Notes under the pieces: model-generated
The model's input: only the letters and a program-made list of their open reading frames with translations
Databases searched by the model: none
What the model was told of the DNA's origin: nothing
In this document: one piece after another, positions 42,772-51,833 of the stretch
Numbering within the stretch: the first letter of the stretch is position 1
Layout: each line of letters opens with the position of its first letter
Translations under genes and position numbers: made by a program
DNA from: Akkermansiaceae bacterium
Lineage (GTDB): Bacteria > Verrucomicrobiota > Verrucomicrobiia > Verrucomicrobiales > Akkermansiaceae
NCBI GenBank assembly: GCA_015062005.1
Contig: SUVL01000001.1
Span: forward strand, 95,832-159,831
Reading direction: 5' to 3'
DNA length: 64,000 nucleotides

Positions 42772-43626
42772 ATGCCGAGGATTGCCCTGATTCAACAGGA
42801 GGCCGTAGCCGAGCCGGCCGAGAACAAGCGCCGACAGATGCTCGCCATCCGCGAAGCCGCCGCCGGCGGAGCGCAGATTGTGTGTACGCAGGAGATGTGC
42901 ACCACGCTCTATTTCTGCCGCACGCAGGACTGCGAGCTCTTCAACACCGCCGACCCCATCCCCGGGGAATGGACGGATGAGCTCTGCGCCCTGGCCCGCG
43001 AGCTGGGGGTGGTCATCGTGGCGGCGGGATTCGAGAAGCGCGCCACCGGGCTCTACCACAACACCGCCTGGGTCATTGATGCCGATGGTTCCTTCCTGGG
43101 CATGTACCGCAAGATGCACATCCCGCAGGACCCGGGCTTCGAGGAAAAGTTCTACTTCACGCCCGGAGACCTGGGTTACAAGTGTTTCGAGACGCGCTAC
43201 GGGCGCATCGGCGTGCTCATCTGCTGGGACCAGTGGTACCCGGAGGCCGCCCGGCTCACTGCCATGGAGGGGGCAGAAATCCTGTTCTACCCCACCGCCA
43301 TCGGCTGGATTCCCGGAGAGGAGGAACTCTACACCGCCCAGCACTGCGCCTGGGAGACCGTGCAGCGCGGCCACGCCGTGGCCAATGGCTGCTATGTGTG
43401 CGCCGTGAACCGCTGCGGGGTGGAGGGCGAAACCACCTTCTGGGGGCAGAGCTTCGTGGCTGACTACTGCGGCCAGGTGGTGGCCAAGGCCCCGGTGAAG
43501 GAACGCACGATTCTCTATGCGGACGTGGACCTGACAGCGCTGGAAGCGCACCGCCGCATCTGGCCCTTCTTCCGCGACCGCCGCATCGATTCCTACAGCG
43601 GCATCACCCGCCGCTGGGGTAAATAA
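42772..43626 (+). CDS. aguB: N-carbamoylputrescine amidase (nitrilase superfamily)
   Basis: The 284-aa protein has the nitrilase Glu-Lys-Cys triad: Glu in TQEMCTTLYF, Lys in YRKMHIPQDPGFEEKFYF and Cys in VLICWDQWYPE. The DPGFEEKFYFTPGD stretch is typical of N-carbamoylputrescine amidase, which makes putrescine from agmatine-derived carbamoylputrescine. ATG 42772 (MPRIALIQQEAVAEP) is chosen because the promoter overlaps any earlier start. It pairs functionally with speA at 57.9 kb; agmatine deiminase is not in the window. Confidence 0.92.
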   Translation: MPRIALIQQEAVAEPAENKRRQMLAIREAAAGGAQIVCTQEMCTTLYFCRTQDCELFNTADPIPGEWTDELCALARELGVVIVAAGFEKRATGLYHNTAWVIDADGSFLGMYRKMHIPQDPGFEEKFYFTPGDLGYKCFETRYGRIGVLICWDQWYPEAARLTAMEGAEILFYPTAIGWIPGEEELYTAQHCAWETVQRGHAVANGCYVCAVNRCGVEGETTFWGQSFVADYCGQVVAKAPVKERTILYADVDLTALEAHRRIWPFFRDRRIDSYSGITRRWGK

Positions 43627-43629
43627 ACC

Positions 43630-44940
43630 ATGAGCACCGACGCACAGGAACCGGCAGCACCGCAGCAGCCCGTGACCGCCATCATCGTGGGTATGGGGGC
43701 GCGTGCGTCCATCTACTCCACCGTGGCGCTCACGAACCCGGAGCTGCTGCAGATAGTAGGCGTGGTGGATGTGAACCCCGACCGCCAGGAGCAGGCGCGG
43801 GTCATGTTCGACCTGCCGGATGAGCGCTGTTTCTCCGGCATTGATGAACTGCTGGCTCTGCCGAAGCTGGCGGATGCCATCATCAACTGCACCATGGACC
43901 GCCTGCATGTGGAAACCTCCATTCCCCTGCTGCGCCATGGCTACGACATGCTGCTGGAAAAGCCCTATGCGCTGAATGATACAGAGGGGCAGCAGCTCAT
44001 CGACTGCGTGCGCGAGACCGGCCGCAAGGTCATGGTCTGCCACGTGCTGCGGTACACGCCGTTCTACCGCGCCATCCGCCGCGTGATTGCCCTGGGCACC
44101 ATAGGCGAGGTCATCAACATCCACATGATGAACCAGGTGGGCTACCTGCACGAATCCGTCTCCTTTGTGCGCGGCAAGTACGCGCTGGAGGAGGTCTGCG
44201 GCTCGGGCATGCTGCTCACCAAGTGCAGCCACGACCTGGACATCATGTCCTGGCTCATGGGCGGGAACGTGCCGGCCACCATCTCCAGCGTGGGCAGCGT
44301 GTTCCAGTTCAAGGAGGAAAAAGCCCCGGAGGGCGCCGGCACCCACTGCCTCAATAACTGCCCGCTGGAGCGCGACTGCATCTTCTCCGCCCGCCGGCTC
44401 TATATCGAGCACCCCCTGCGCTGGGCCAACAACGTGTGGCACGAGACCCACAACAGCCCCGCCACCGATGAGGAGAAGGAAGCCATCCTCCGCCAGCCGG
44501 ATAACCCCTACAGCCGCTGCGTGCACCGCTGCAACATCAGCATCGTGGACCACCAGTCCGTGCTCATCAACTACCGGGATGGAGCCATCGGCACCTTCTC
44601 CATGAACGGCGGCGCCAGCACCCCCCGCCGCATCATCCACGTGACCGGCACCCGCGGCGAAATCTACGGCGATTTTGAGGAAGAGTGCTTCCATGTGCGC
44701 CAGATGGAGCCCGCCGCCCCCGGCGGCTACACCGAGCGCACGCTGGATATGTCCGACTTCCAGCAGGGAGATGCCCACGGCGGCGGCGACCGCAGCATCG
44801 TGCTCGATTTCATAGCTCTGCTGCGCGGGGAGCGAACCTCCCCCGGCTGCCCCACGCTGGAGGACAGCATCGTGGGCCACCGCATGGTGTTCCTGGCAGA
44901 GAAATCGCGCCTGGCCGGCGGTGCCGTGCAACAATTCTGA
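43630..44940 (+). CDS. Gfo/Idh/MocA-family oxidoreductase
   Basis: The 436-aa protein has a Rossmann start (VTAIIVGMGARASIYSTVAL), the EKPYAL motif (conserved catalytic Lys), and a Cys-rich insertion HCLNNCPLERDCIFSARRLY found in some sugar-dehydrogenase subgroups. It is NAD(P)-dependent by family. Substrate is unknown. It starts 3 nt after the amidase stop and ends 17 nt before the helicase, so it belongs to one operon. Confidence 0.88.
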   Translation: MSTDAQEPAAPQQPVTAIIVGMGARASIYSTVALTNPELLQIVGVVDVNPDRQEQARVMFDLPDERCFSGIDELLALPKLADAIINCTMDRLHVETSIPLLRHGYDMLLEKPYALNDTEGQQLIDCVRETGRKVMVCHVLRYTPFYRAIRRVIALGTIGEVINIHMMNQVGYLHESVSFVRGKYALEEVCGSGMLLTKCSHDLDIMSWLMGGNVPATISSVGSVFQFKEEKAPEGAGTHCLNNCPLERDCIFSARRLYIEHPLRWANNVWHETHNSPATDEEKEAILRQPDNPYSRCVHRCNISIVDHQSVLINYRDGAIGTFSMNGGASTPRRIIHVTGTRGEIYGDFEEECFHVRQMEPAAPGGYTERTLDMSDFQQGDAHGGGDRSIVLDFIALLRGERTSPGCPTLEDSIVGHRMVFLAEKSRLAGGAVQQF

Positions 44941-44957
44941 TTTTTCACCCCTTTTTC

Positions 44958-47900
44958 ATGAGCGAGCCCACCCCCGCCCCGCACTTCCGCTACCCGGACC
45001 TGCCCATCTCCCGCCACCGCGAGGAGATTGCCGCCGCCCTGCGCCGGCACCAGGTCGTGGTCGTGGTGGGTGAAACCGGCTCCGGCAAGACCACCCAGCT
45101 GCCCAAGATTGCGCTGGAGGTGGCAGGCCGCCGCCGGGGCAAGCTGGGCTGCACCCAGCCGCGCAGGCTGGCCGCCGTGGCCGTGGCCCGCCGCATTGCC
45201 GAGGAAGTGGGCTGCGAGCTGGGCGGCTACGTGGGCTACCAGGTGCGCTTCGATGACCGCACCGGGGCCGATACCCGGCTGAAGCTCATGACGGACGGCA
45301 TCCTGCTGGCCGAGACCCAGGACGACCGCGACCTGCGGCAGTACCACACCATCATCCTGGACGAAGCACACGAGCGCAGCCTGAACATCGACTTCCTGCT
45401 GGGCTACATGAAACTGCTGCTGGCCCGCCGCCCGGAGCTCAAGCTCATCATCTCCTCCGCCACCATGGATGCGGGCTCCTTCTCCGAATTCTTCGGCGGG
45501 GCCCCGGTCATCAATGTGGAAGGGCGCACCTACCACGTGGACATGCACTACATGCCCCCGCGCCACAGCGAGGAAGAGCAGCCCGAGCACGTGTGCCGCG
45601 CCGTGCAGTGGCTTTCGGAATACGATGCCAGGGGGGATGTGCTGGTCTTCCTGCCCGGCGAGCGGGAAATCCGCGACTGCGCCGCTGAGCTGGAGCGGCT
45701 CGACCTGCCCCGCACCGATATTCTCCCCCTCTTTGCCCGTCTGGGGCTCAACGAGCAGCAGCGCATCTTCCACCCCGCCAAGGGGCGCCGCCGCATCGTG
45801 CTGGCCACCAATGTGGCCGAAACCTCCCTCACCATCCCCGGCATCATCTACGTGATTGACAGCGGCGAGGCCCGCATCTCCCGCTACCTGCCCGGGCGCC
45901 AGATTCAGCGCCTGCAGGTGGAGCCCATCTCGCAGGCCAGCGCCCGCCAGCGTGCCGGCCGCTGCGGCCGCGTGACGGAGGGCGTGTGCATCCGCCTGTA
46001 CTCCGAGACCGATTTCGAGAACCGCGATGCCTTTACCGACCCGGAAATCAAGCGCAGCGCGCTGGCCGGGGTCATCCTGCGCATGGCGGATTTGAAACTG
46101 CCGCCGCTGGGCGAATTCCCCCTGCCGGACCCGCCCAGTCCCCGCCTGGTGAATGAAGGTTACAAAACCCTGCGCGAAATCGGCGCCATCGACCGCCAGA
46201 AGCGGCTCACTCCCACCGGGCGCAGCCTGGCGCGCCTGCCGCTGGACCCACGGCTGGGCCGCATGCTGCTGGAGGCAGAGCACGAAAAGGCGCTGGCAGA
46301 GGTGCTGGTCATCGTGGCCGGGCTCAGCATCATGGACCCGCGCGAGCGCCCGGCAGAGTTTGCCGCCCAGGCCGACCAGGCCCACGCGCAGTGGAAAAAT
46401 GAGGACAGCGATTTCCTCTCCATGCTCACCCTGTGGCGGGCCTCGCTGGAGTTCAAGGAGCGCAACTCCCTGCGCCGCAACCAGCTCCGCAAGTGGTGCG
46501 CGAAAAATTATCTCAACTTCCTGCGCATGGTCGAGTGGCACAACCTGGTGCAGGACCTCGGCGCCGCCCTGCAGGATACCATGCGCTGGCGCATCCCCGC
46601 CCTGCCCGAGGAGGCCAAACAGGCCACGCCGGATATGATTCACCGAGCCCTGCTGGCCGGCGCCCCGCTGCAGATTGGCTTCTGGCGCCCGGAGGACAAG
46701 GTGTACCGCGGTGCCGGCGGGCGCGATTTCTCCATCTTCCCCGGCTCCGGGCTCTTCAAGCGCCGGAAACGCGCCGAGTGGCTCATGGGCGCCGAACTGG
46801 TGGAAACCACGCGGCTCTACATGCGCCGCGCCGCCGTGCTGGAACCGCAGTGGGTGGAACAGATTGCCCCGCAGCTCTGCGCCCACCATGCCTACGATGC
46901 CGCCTGGGATAAAGCCAGCGGCCAGGTGCATGCGAAGGAACGCGTGACCTGCGGAGGCCTCACCCTCATCGATGGCCGCCGGGTGAGCTACGCCCGCTAC
47001 AGCCCCGCCGCTGCCCGCGAAATCATGATTCGCGACGGTATCATGGCGCAGGAGATGAAAGACCGCGCCCCCTACCTCAGGCACCTGGAGCAGATGCGCG
47101 AAAAGGTGCGCAGCGTGGAATCCAAGCTGCGCCGCCGCGACCTCATCTGGTGCCAGGAGGGCGTGTTCCGCTTCTTCGATTCGGTGATTCCCGCCGATAT
47201 CTGCTCCGAAAAGGCCCTGCGCCGCTGGCGCGACAAGATGGAGCCCCGCAACCCGAAAATCCTCTGCGTGCCGTATGAGGACTGCGTCTACCCCGGCGAG
47301 GACGAGGTACGCGCCGACCTCTACCCGGATGAAATCGAGCACGGCGGAGAAAAGTACGATGTGTACTACAACCACGCCCCCGGCGAGGCGGATGACGGCG
47401 TGACCATCGGCGTGCATATCGACCAGCTGGCAGAGTTCCCGGACTGGCTGCCGCAGTGGGGCGTGCCGGCGCACCTGGCTGACCGCGCCGAAATCCTGCT
47501 GCGCACCCTGCCCAAGGATATCCGCATGTTCCTCATGCCCCTCTCCACTGCGGCCGATGACTTTGCCGAGGACTGGTTCGACCGCGAGCCGGACCGCCCG
47601 CTGCCCCAGGCCCTGGTGGAGTTCGCCATGCGCCGCAGCAACAAGTTCTGCAACGCCAGCCAGGTGGATATGGCCAAGCTCCCCGCCGAGTTCATCACCA
47701 AAATCTGGGTGTGCGACGACAAGGGCAACGAACTTGCCCTGGGCACCAGCGCCGAAGCCCTCCGCGAGAAACTGGCGCAGTACCAGGAGAAGCGCTTTGC
47801 GAAAAAGGCCGCCCGTTCCTTCTCCGCCACCCCCATGACCCGCTGGGATTGCGGGGACCTGCCCGCCACGGTGGAGGTGGGCAGCGGCACCGGCTACCCC

Positions 47901-48671
47901 GCCCTGCGAGAGGATGGCGACCACGTGAAGCTGCACGTCTTCCCCAGCGCGGAGGAAGCCGCCCTGCACCACCGCCGCGCCGTGCGCCGACTCGCCCTCA
48001 TCAAGCACGGCGATTTCCTGAACAGCATCCGCAAAAAACTCCCCATCAGAAGCATGGAGGCCCGCCTGGCCCTCACCACCGTGGGGCAGCAGCCAAAGAA
48101 CAACCTGCACGATACCGTGTACGCTGCCATGGATGCCGCGCTGGCCGCCCCCCTGCCCCGCACCGCAGCAGAGTTCGATGCCGCCTGCCTGCGCATGCGC
48201 GAATCCGTGTACGACCGCATCGCGGGCCCCCTGGCAAAAATCTGGGAGCAGCTCGCCGCCACCGATGCCGCCGTGCGCCAGTACTGCCTGGTGGCCGGGC
48301 GCGACCGCTTCGGCTCCCAGATTGCCGAGGACGTGCAGCGCGAGTGGCAGTGGCTCACCCGTCCCTGGTTCCTTTCCTCTGCCGAGCCAGCCCAGCTGGC
48401 GGATTACTCACGTTTCCTCCGCGGCCTGCAGGAACGTATCAAGCGCATTGCCCAGCAACCCGCAGCCAAAGAGCTGGAACGCATCGCCTCCCTCAACGCC
48501 GCCGTGGCTCCCCGCTTCTTCACCGATTACGAACGCCACGCCGATTCCCCCGCCTGGCTGGCCTACGGATTCATGGTGGCTGAGTTCCGCCTCTCCCTCT
48601 TTGCCCCTGCCCTAGCCGCCAAAGGCCGAGCCTCCGCTAAGAAACTGGAAGCAGCAGAAACCTTACTGTAA
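44958..48671 (+). CDS. hrpA: ATP-dependent RNA helicase HrpA
   Basis: This is a DEAH-box helicase of 1237 aa. It has Walker A GETGSGKTTQLPK, IILDEAHERSLN, SSATMD, then LATNVAETSLTIPG and QRAGRCGRV. After the helicase core come the HA2 and OB-fold domains and the long C-terminal DUF3418-like region typical of HrpA (about residues 650-1237). HrpA resolves stalled ribosomes and mRNA structure in E. coli. ATG 44958 is chosen because the HrpA N-terminus FRYPDLPISRHREEI starts 9 residues later; frame upstream overlaps the oxidoreductase. Confidence 0.93.
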   Translation: MSEPTPAPHFRYPDLPISRHREEIAAALRRHQVVVVVGETGSGKTTQLPKIALEVAGRRRGKLGCTQPRRLAAVAVARRIAEEVGCELGGYVGYQVRFDDRTGADTRLKLMTDGILLAETQDDRDLRQYHTIILDEAHERSLNIDFLLGYMKLLLARRPELKLIISSATMDAGSFSEFFGGAPVINVEGRTYHVDMHYMPPRHSEEEQPEHVCRAVQWLSEYDARGDVLVFLPGEREIRDCAAELERLDLPRTDILPLFARLGLNEQQRIFHPAKGRRRIVLATNVAETSLTIPGIIYVIDSGEARISRYLPGRQIQRLQVEPISQASARQRAGRCGRVTEGVCIRLYSETDFENRDAFTDPEIKRSALAGVILRMADLKLPPLGEFPLPDPPSPRLVNEGYKTLREIGAIDRQKRLTPTGRSLARLPLDPRLGRMLLEAEHEKALAEVLVIVAGLSIMDPRERPAEFAAQADQAHAQWKNEDSDFLSMLTLWRASLEFKERNSLRRNQLRKWCAKNYLNFLRMVEWHNLVQDLGAALQDTMRWRIPALPEEAKQATPDMIHRALLAGAPLQIGFWRPEDKVYRGAGGRDFSIFPGSGLFKRRKRAEWLMGAELVETTRLYMRRAAVLEPQWVEQIAPQLCAHHAYDAAWDKASGQVHAKERVTCGGLTLIDGRRVSYARYSPAAAREIMIRDGIMAQEMKDRAPYLRHLEQMREKVRSVESKLRRRDLIWCQEGVFRFFDSVIPADICSEKALRRWRDKMEPRNPKILCVPYEDCVYPGEDEVRADLYPDEIEHGGEKYDVYYNHAPGEADDGVTIGVHIDQLAEFPDWLPQWGVPAHLADRAEILLRTLPKDIRMFLMPLSTAADDFAEDWFDREPDRPLPQALVEFAMRRSNKFCNASQVDMAKLPAEFITKIWVCDDKGNELALGTSAEALREKLAQYQEKRFAKKAARSFSATPMTRWDCGDLPATVEVGSGTGYPALREDGDHVKLHVFPSAEEAALHHRRAVRRLALIKHGDFLNSIRKKLPIRSMEARLALTTVGQQPKNNLHDTVYAAMDAALAAPLPRTAAEFDAACLRMRESVYDRIAGPLAKIWEQLAATDAAVRQYCLVAGRDRFGSQIAEDVQREWQWLTRPWFLSSAEPAQLADYSRFLRGLQERIKRIAQQPAAKELERIASLNAAVAPRFFTDYERHADSPAWLAYGFMVAEFRLSLFAPALAAKGRASAKKLEAAETLL

Positions 48672-48687
48672 ACCTATTAAATAATTT

Positions 48688-48726
48688 TGTGTAAAAAGCA
48701 AGATTGAATCTTGTTTTTTACACAAA
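48688..48726. terminator. Bidirectional terminator between hrpA and rtcB
   Basis: A long stem (TGTGTAAAAAGCAAGATT paired with AATCTTGTTTTTTACACA) with a short loop separates two convergent genes; T-rich arms on both strands suit termination. Confidence 0.75.
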
Positions 48727-48741
48727 TATAGTTAATCAACT

Positions 48742-49962
48742 CTATTTCTTTCGCTTAAAGGAAGGCTCAGCTTCCTCGGCCTTGAAATTGTACAGGGGCT
48801 TGAAGATATCCACCACATCGACCGTGGGGCCAATGTGTTTGAGGATGGCATCCATGCCCTTGTAAGCCATGGGGGATTCATCGAGCGTGCGGGCGGTGAC
48901 CGAGGTGGTGTAGATTCCCTGCATCTGGTTCTGAAAATCCTCCAGCGAGAGCTGCCTGAAAGCCTGGGAGCGGCTCATGAGACGCCCCGCGCCGTGCGGC
49001 GCAGACTGGTTCCAGTCATCGTTCCCCTTGCCGGTACCGAAGATGCAGCCATCGCGCATGTTGATGGGGATGAGCAGTTTTTCCCCGGCGCGGGCGGAAA
49101 TGGCGCCCTTACGCACGATATTGCTGTCGTGGTCGATGTAGTTATGCGTGGTATGGAACATATCCTGCACCTCCAGGCCGAGGCGGCGCATGATGATATC
49201 GGCCATCACCTCGCGGTTACGCAAGGCAAACTGCTGGCAGATGCGCATATCGTGCAGGTAGCGTTCGCGGGCCTCACCCTCCAGGTAGCAGAGATCGGCA
49301 GGCACATCCGGCTGAGCCGCATTCCACGCAGCACGCTGGGCCTGGATAGCCGCAGCTATCTCCTTCTGACGCCCCTGCGCTTTCAATTCGGCAATCATGG
49401 CAGCCTCGCGCTCAGCGCGGTCGGCGCAGCCGGCATGGCGGTCGATGGCCTCCTGCTGGTAGATTTCGCACACCTGCTTACCCAGGTTTCGGGAACCGGA
49501 GTGAATCACGAGGTAGTAGTTGCCCTGCGTATCGGCATCCACCTCCACAAAGTGGTTACCACCCCCCAGCGAACCCAGCGAGCAACGCAGGCGCTTCACC
49601 TGCTCCAGCTGCGGCAGGCAGTGCAGCGCATCCAGCGCCTCGAAAGGCTCCACCGGCTCACCGTGCACCTCCATGCCGCTGGGGATGTTGCAGTGCATAA
49701 TCTCATCCAGAGCCGCGAAATCCGGTTTCTGCTTACCCAGGTTCACAGTGAGCATACCGCAGCCGATATCCACGCCCACAATGTTGGGAATCACCTTATC
49801 ACCCAGATCCGCCGTAAACCCGATGACGCAGCCCTTGCCGGCATGCACATCGGGCATGATGCGCACCTTCGCCTCCGCAAATGCAGGCTGCGCCAGCAGC
49901 TTTGCAATCTGCTTCTGCGCCAGCTCATCCACCTCATCGGTGTAAATTTTCAGATTTTTCAT
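48742..49962 (-). CDS. rtcB: RNA-splicing ligase RtcB
   Basis: RtcB joins RNA 2',3'-cyclic phosphate or 3'-phosphate ends to 5'-OH ends, using GTP and Mn2+. The 406-aa protein carries MPDVHAGKGCVIGFTA, VGVDIGCGM (metal Cys), SLGGGNHFVEVD, VIHSGSRNLG and SAPHGAGRLMSRSQA, where the His is the guanylylated residue. All are intact. No archease or rtcA/rtcR is beside it. A leader of about 150 nt precedes it. Confidence 0.96.
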   Translation of the reverse strand: MKNLKIYTDEVDELAQKQIAKLLAQPAFAEAKVRIMPDVHAGKGCVIGFTADLGDKVIPNIVGVDIGCGMLTVNLGKQKPDFAALDEIMHCNIPSGMEVHGEPVEPFEALDALHCLPQLEQVKRLRCSLGSLGGGNHFVEVDADTQGNYYLVIHSGSRNLGKQVCEIYQQEAIDRHAGCADRAEREAAMIAELKAQGRQKEIAAAIQAQRAAWNAAQPDVPADLCYLEGEARERYLHDMRICQQFALRNREVMADIIMRRLGLEVQDMFHTTHNYIDHDSNIVRKGAISARAGEKLLIPINMRDGCIFGTGKGNDDWNQSAPHGAGRLMSRSQAFRQLSLEDFQNQMQGIYTTSVTARTLDESPMAYKGMDAILKHIGPTVDVVDIFKPLYNFKAEEAEPSFKRKK

Positions 49963-50111
49963 AACAGTTTTCTATCATTTACCAATGGTTATCTGTTTTC
50001 TGTCTCCCGACAGAACAACCTTTGTTTCTCAAAGCTCACAGCAGGAGCTGCAACGATTCTCTCCGCAGGGGTAGTTTTGATAACAAACACAACTGCCCAC
50101 CTGGCAGTTGC
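49963..50111 (-). ncRNA. Structured 5' leader of rtcB (possible regulatory RNA)
   Basis: On the minus strand the leader holds three hairpins: CAACTGCC / GGCAGTTG near the 5' end, CTTTG-AGAAA-CAAAG in the middle, and GGTTGTTCTGTC / GACAGAAAACAGATAACC close to the start codon (49981-50018). Other genes in this window mostly have leaders of a few tens of nt or less. No known RNA family was recognised; it may be an RNA thermosensor, a ligase substrate or a regulatory leader. Confidence 0.45.
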
Positions 50112-50117
50112 AGGGCG

Positions 50118-50145
50118 AGTTTAGCACGTCTGTTCACGTAGTCAA
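50118..50145 (-). promoter_or_regulatory. Promoter of rtcB
   Basis: Minus strand TTGACT (50140-50145), 16-nt spacer, TAAACT (50118-50123). Confidence 0.7.
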
Positions 50146-50198
50146 GTCATTTATAAAAAATGGTGTGGCGAAAAGGTTGAAAAGGGCTAACATTAGCC

Positions 50199-50227
50199 TT
50201 GCTTTTTTCTGTCATCTGTGGTAGTTT
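50199..50227 (+). promoter_or_regulatory. Promoter of the duplicated-module lipoprotein gene
   Basis: TTGCTT (50199-50204), 17-nt spacer, TAGTTT (50222-50227). ATG 50238 is 10 nt beyond the -10 box. Divergent from rtcB. Confidence 0.5.
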
Positions 50228-50237
50228 CTGTGTCAGC

Positions 50238-51506
50238 ATGAAGATTAAATACTGTCTCGTAGCCAGTGCTGCCATCGTGGTAGCCTCCTGTAGCTCTACA
50301 GATAACACGGTTGTGAATAACCGTGCCAGTGTAGTGACCAAACCGCAGGCAGCCAAGCCTGCGCAGTACCTTGCTCTGCCCGGTCAGGCCGCTGTGGCCG
50401 TGGGTAGCGCAGATGTTGATGCCGCTTTTGATTCCCAGGTATCGCAATACGGCGGGCAGCCGCAGACGGGTGCCGCCATGGGTGCCATGATGGGGCAGGC
50501 CGCAGCCAACACGGTAGCCGGAGCCCTTGCCCCCATGCAGCAGACACCCACGCCGATGCTGCCTTCTGCCACTTCCACCCAGCCTGCCTATATCCACCAG
50601 ACGGCCCTGCCCGGCCAGGTGGCCGTGGGAGCCAGTCCCGGACTGGGGATGACACCCGGGGTACCCGGAGCCGGTGTGCCCATGAATTACTCCGTGCGCA
50701 TCACCAACAGCACGCCGGGCCGTATCTTTGTGGAAGCCCAGGACTCTGCCGGTTCCATCTATCCCTGCGGGTTCATGGAGGGTGGCCGCAGCGCCACCAC
50801 TCCGCTGGAACAGGCCGACCCGATTGCGGGGCCCATCACCATCGTGGTGCGCGACCCGGATAAGGACGGAGCCCCGGAGATCCGCCGTTTCAAGGTGAAT
50901 CCCCCGGCCTACTATGCAGGCAAGACAGTGGGTATCAGCATCATTCCCGGTGGTAAGTACCACGCCAGCGTGGATGGCAACGTATACGCCAGCGGCGAGG
51001 CCGTGACCCCGCCCCCGACCGCGGTGCCGCAGATGACGGCTTTGGCCCCCATGCCCACCACACCCGGAGGCGTGATGAGCTATACCGTGAAGATTACCAA
51101 CACGACTCCCGGGCGCATCCTGGTGGAAGCCCGCGATGCCGCCGGCACGGAGTTCCCCTGCGGAGAAATGGCCGGTGGCGCCAGCGCCGTGACCCCGCGC
51201 GAACAGGCAGCCCCCATCAAGGGGCCGATTACCATCATCGTGCGCGACCCGGACAAGGAAGGGCAGCCGGAGATCCGCCGTTACAAGGTGAACCCGCCCG
51301 CCAACTATGCCGGCAAGACCCTCGGCATCAGCATTGTGCCCGGTGGTCAGTACCATGCGGATCTTGACGGCCAGGTGTACTACACCTACACCCCGCCTGA
51401 AGCACCGCCCACCACCAACCCGCAGCCCCAGCCGGTAGCCCCGGCCGCCCCTGCTGCACCGGCTCCTGGTGCGCCTGCACCGGCCGCCACCCCCGCCGGC
51501 ATATAA
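50238..51506 (+). CDS. Lipoprotein with two tandem copies of a ~95-aa module
   Basis: The 422-aa precursor has a lipobox (VVASC) after the signal peptide. Two copies of a module, each beginning MNYSVRITNSTPGRI or MSYTVKITNTTPGRI and containing EGGRSA/AGGASA, GPITIVVRDPDKDG and IPGGKYHA or VPGGQYHA, are at about residues 149-255 and 280-390. The copies are about 65 percent identical by eye. Ends are Pro/Ala-rich linkers. Possible role: surface adhesion or beta-sandwich binding; not recognised. ATG 50238 is preferred over upstream starts because of the lipobox. Confidence 0.8.
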   Translation: MKIKYCLVASAAIVVASCSSTDNTVVNNRASVVTKPQAAKPAQYLALPGQAAVAVGSADVDAAFDSQVSQYGGQPQTGAAMGAMMGQAAANTVAGALAPMQQTPTPMLPSATSTQPAYIHQTALPGQVAVGASPGLGMTPGVPGAGVPMNYSVRITNSTPGRIFVEAQDSAGSIYPCGFMEGGRSATTPLEQADPIAGPITIVVRDPDKDGAPEIRRFKVNPPAYYAGKTVGISIIPGGKYHASVDGNVYASGEAVTPPPTAVPQMTALAPMPTTPGGVMSYTVKITNTTPGRILVEARDAAGTEFPCGEMAGGASAVTPREQAAPIKGPITIIVRDPDKEGQPEIRRYKVNPPANYAGKTLGISIVPGGQYHADLDGQVYYTYTPPEAPPTTNPQPQPVAPAAPAAPAPGAPAPAATPAGI

Positions 51507-51532
51507 TGGCAGGTTGTTAAGAAAATTCAAGA

Positions 51533-51571
51533 AGGAACCGCTTTCCGCGTGGGAAGCGGTTCCTTGTTTTT
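51533..51571 (+). terminator. Terminator after the lipoprotein gene
   Basis: Perfect stem GGAACCGCTTTCC / GGGAAGCGGTTCC with loop GCGT, followed by TTGTTTTT. Confidence 0.85.
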
Positions 51572-51579
51572 CTGAGCGC

Positions 51580-51608
51580 TTGCGCCTGAATGCCTGCGGG
51601 GCTATACC
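51580..51608 (+). promoter_or_regulatory. Promoter of the holin/endolysin-like pair
   Basis: TTGCGC (51580-51585), 17-nt spacer, TATACC (51603-51608). ATG 51615 lies 6 nt beyond the -10, again leaderless. Confidence 0.55.
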
Positions 51609-51614
51609 ACAGGC

Positions 51615-51833
51615 ATGTGCAAACCATTCCGCGAATATCTGACCCTCACCCGCGAATATACGCGGGAAATCATCACCTTCATCGGTCTTGTCCTGGTGTG
51701 CTTCGTGTATAGCGATTTCCGCCAGCTGGCCCGCGACCAGGCAACCACTGCCGCGCAGACGGTGGAAATCCTGCGAGCCATGGATATACGCCTCTCCGCC
51801 ATCGAACACCAGTCCACCCCCGCTGCCAGATGA
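51615..51833 (+). CDS. Small single-span membrane protein, holin-like
   Basis: This 72-aa protein has a charged N-terminus, one hydrophobic helix (about residues 19-33, IITFIGLVLVCFVYS) and a coiled-coil-like soluble tail (QLARDQATTAAQTVEILRAM). It overlaps the peptidase gene by 4 nt, in the order holin-endolysin of phage lysis cassettes. It may be a holin, an anchor or a spanin-like factor; function is inferred only from context. Confidence 0.55.
   Translation: MCKPFREYLTLTREYTREIITFIGLVLVCFVYSDFRQLARDQATTAAQTVEILRAMDIRLSAIEHQSTPAAR

Noticed and set aside
44727..48110. Very long open frame antisense to the oxidoreductase and hrpA genes
   Set aside because: It is the GC-rich complement of real genes: no domain is recognisable, its composition is Ala/Gly/His-rich, and the sense frames carry clear helicase motifs.
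50199..50237. Upstream in-frame extension of the duplicated-module lipoprotein
   Set aside because: It overlaps the promoter boxes and would hide the lipobox.
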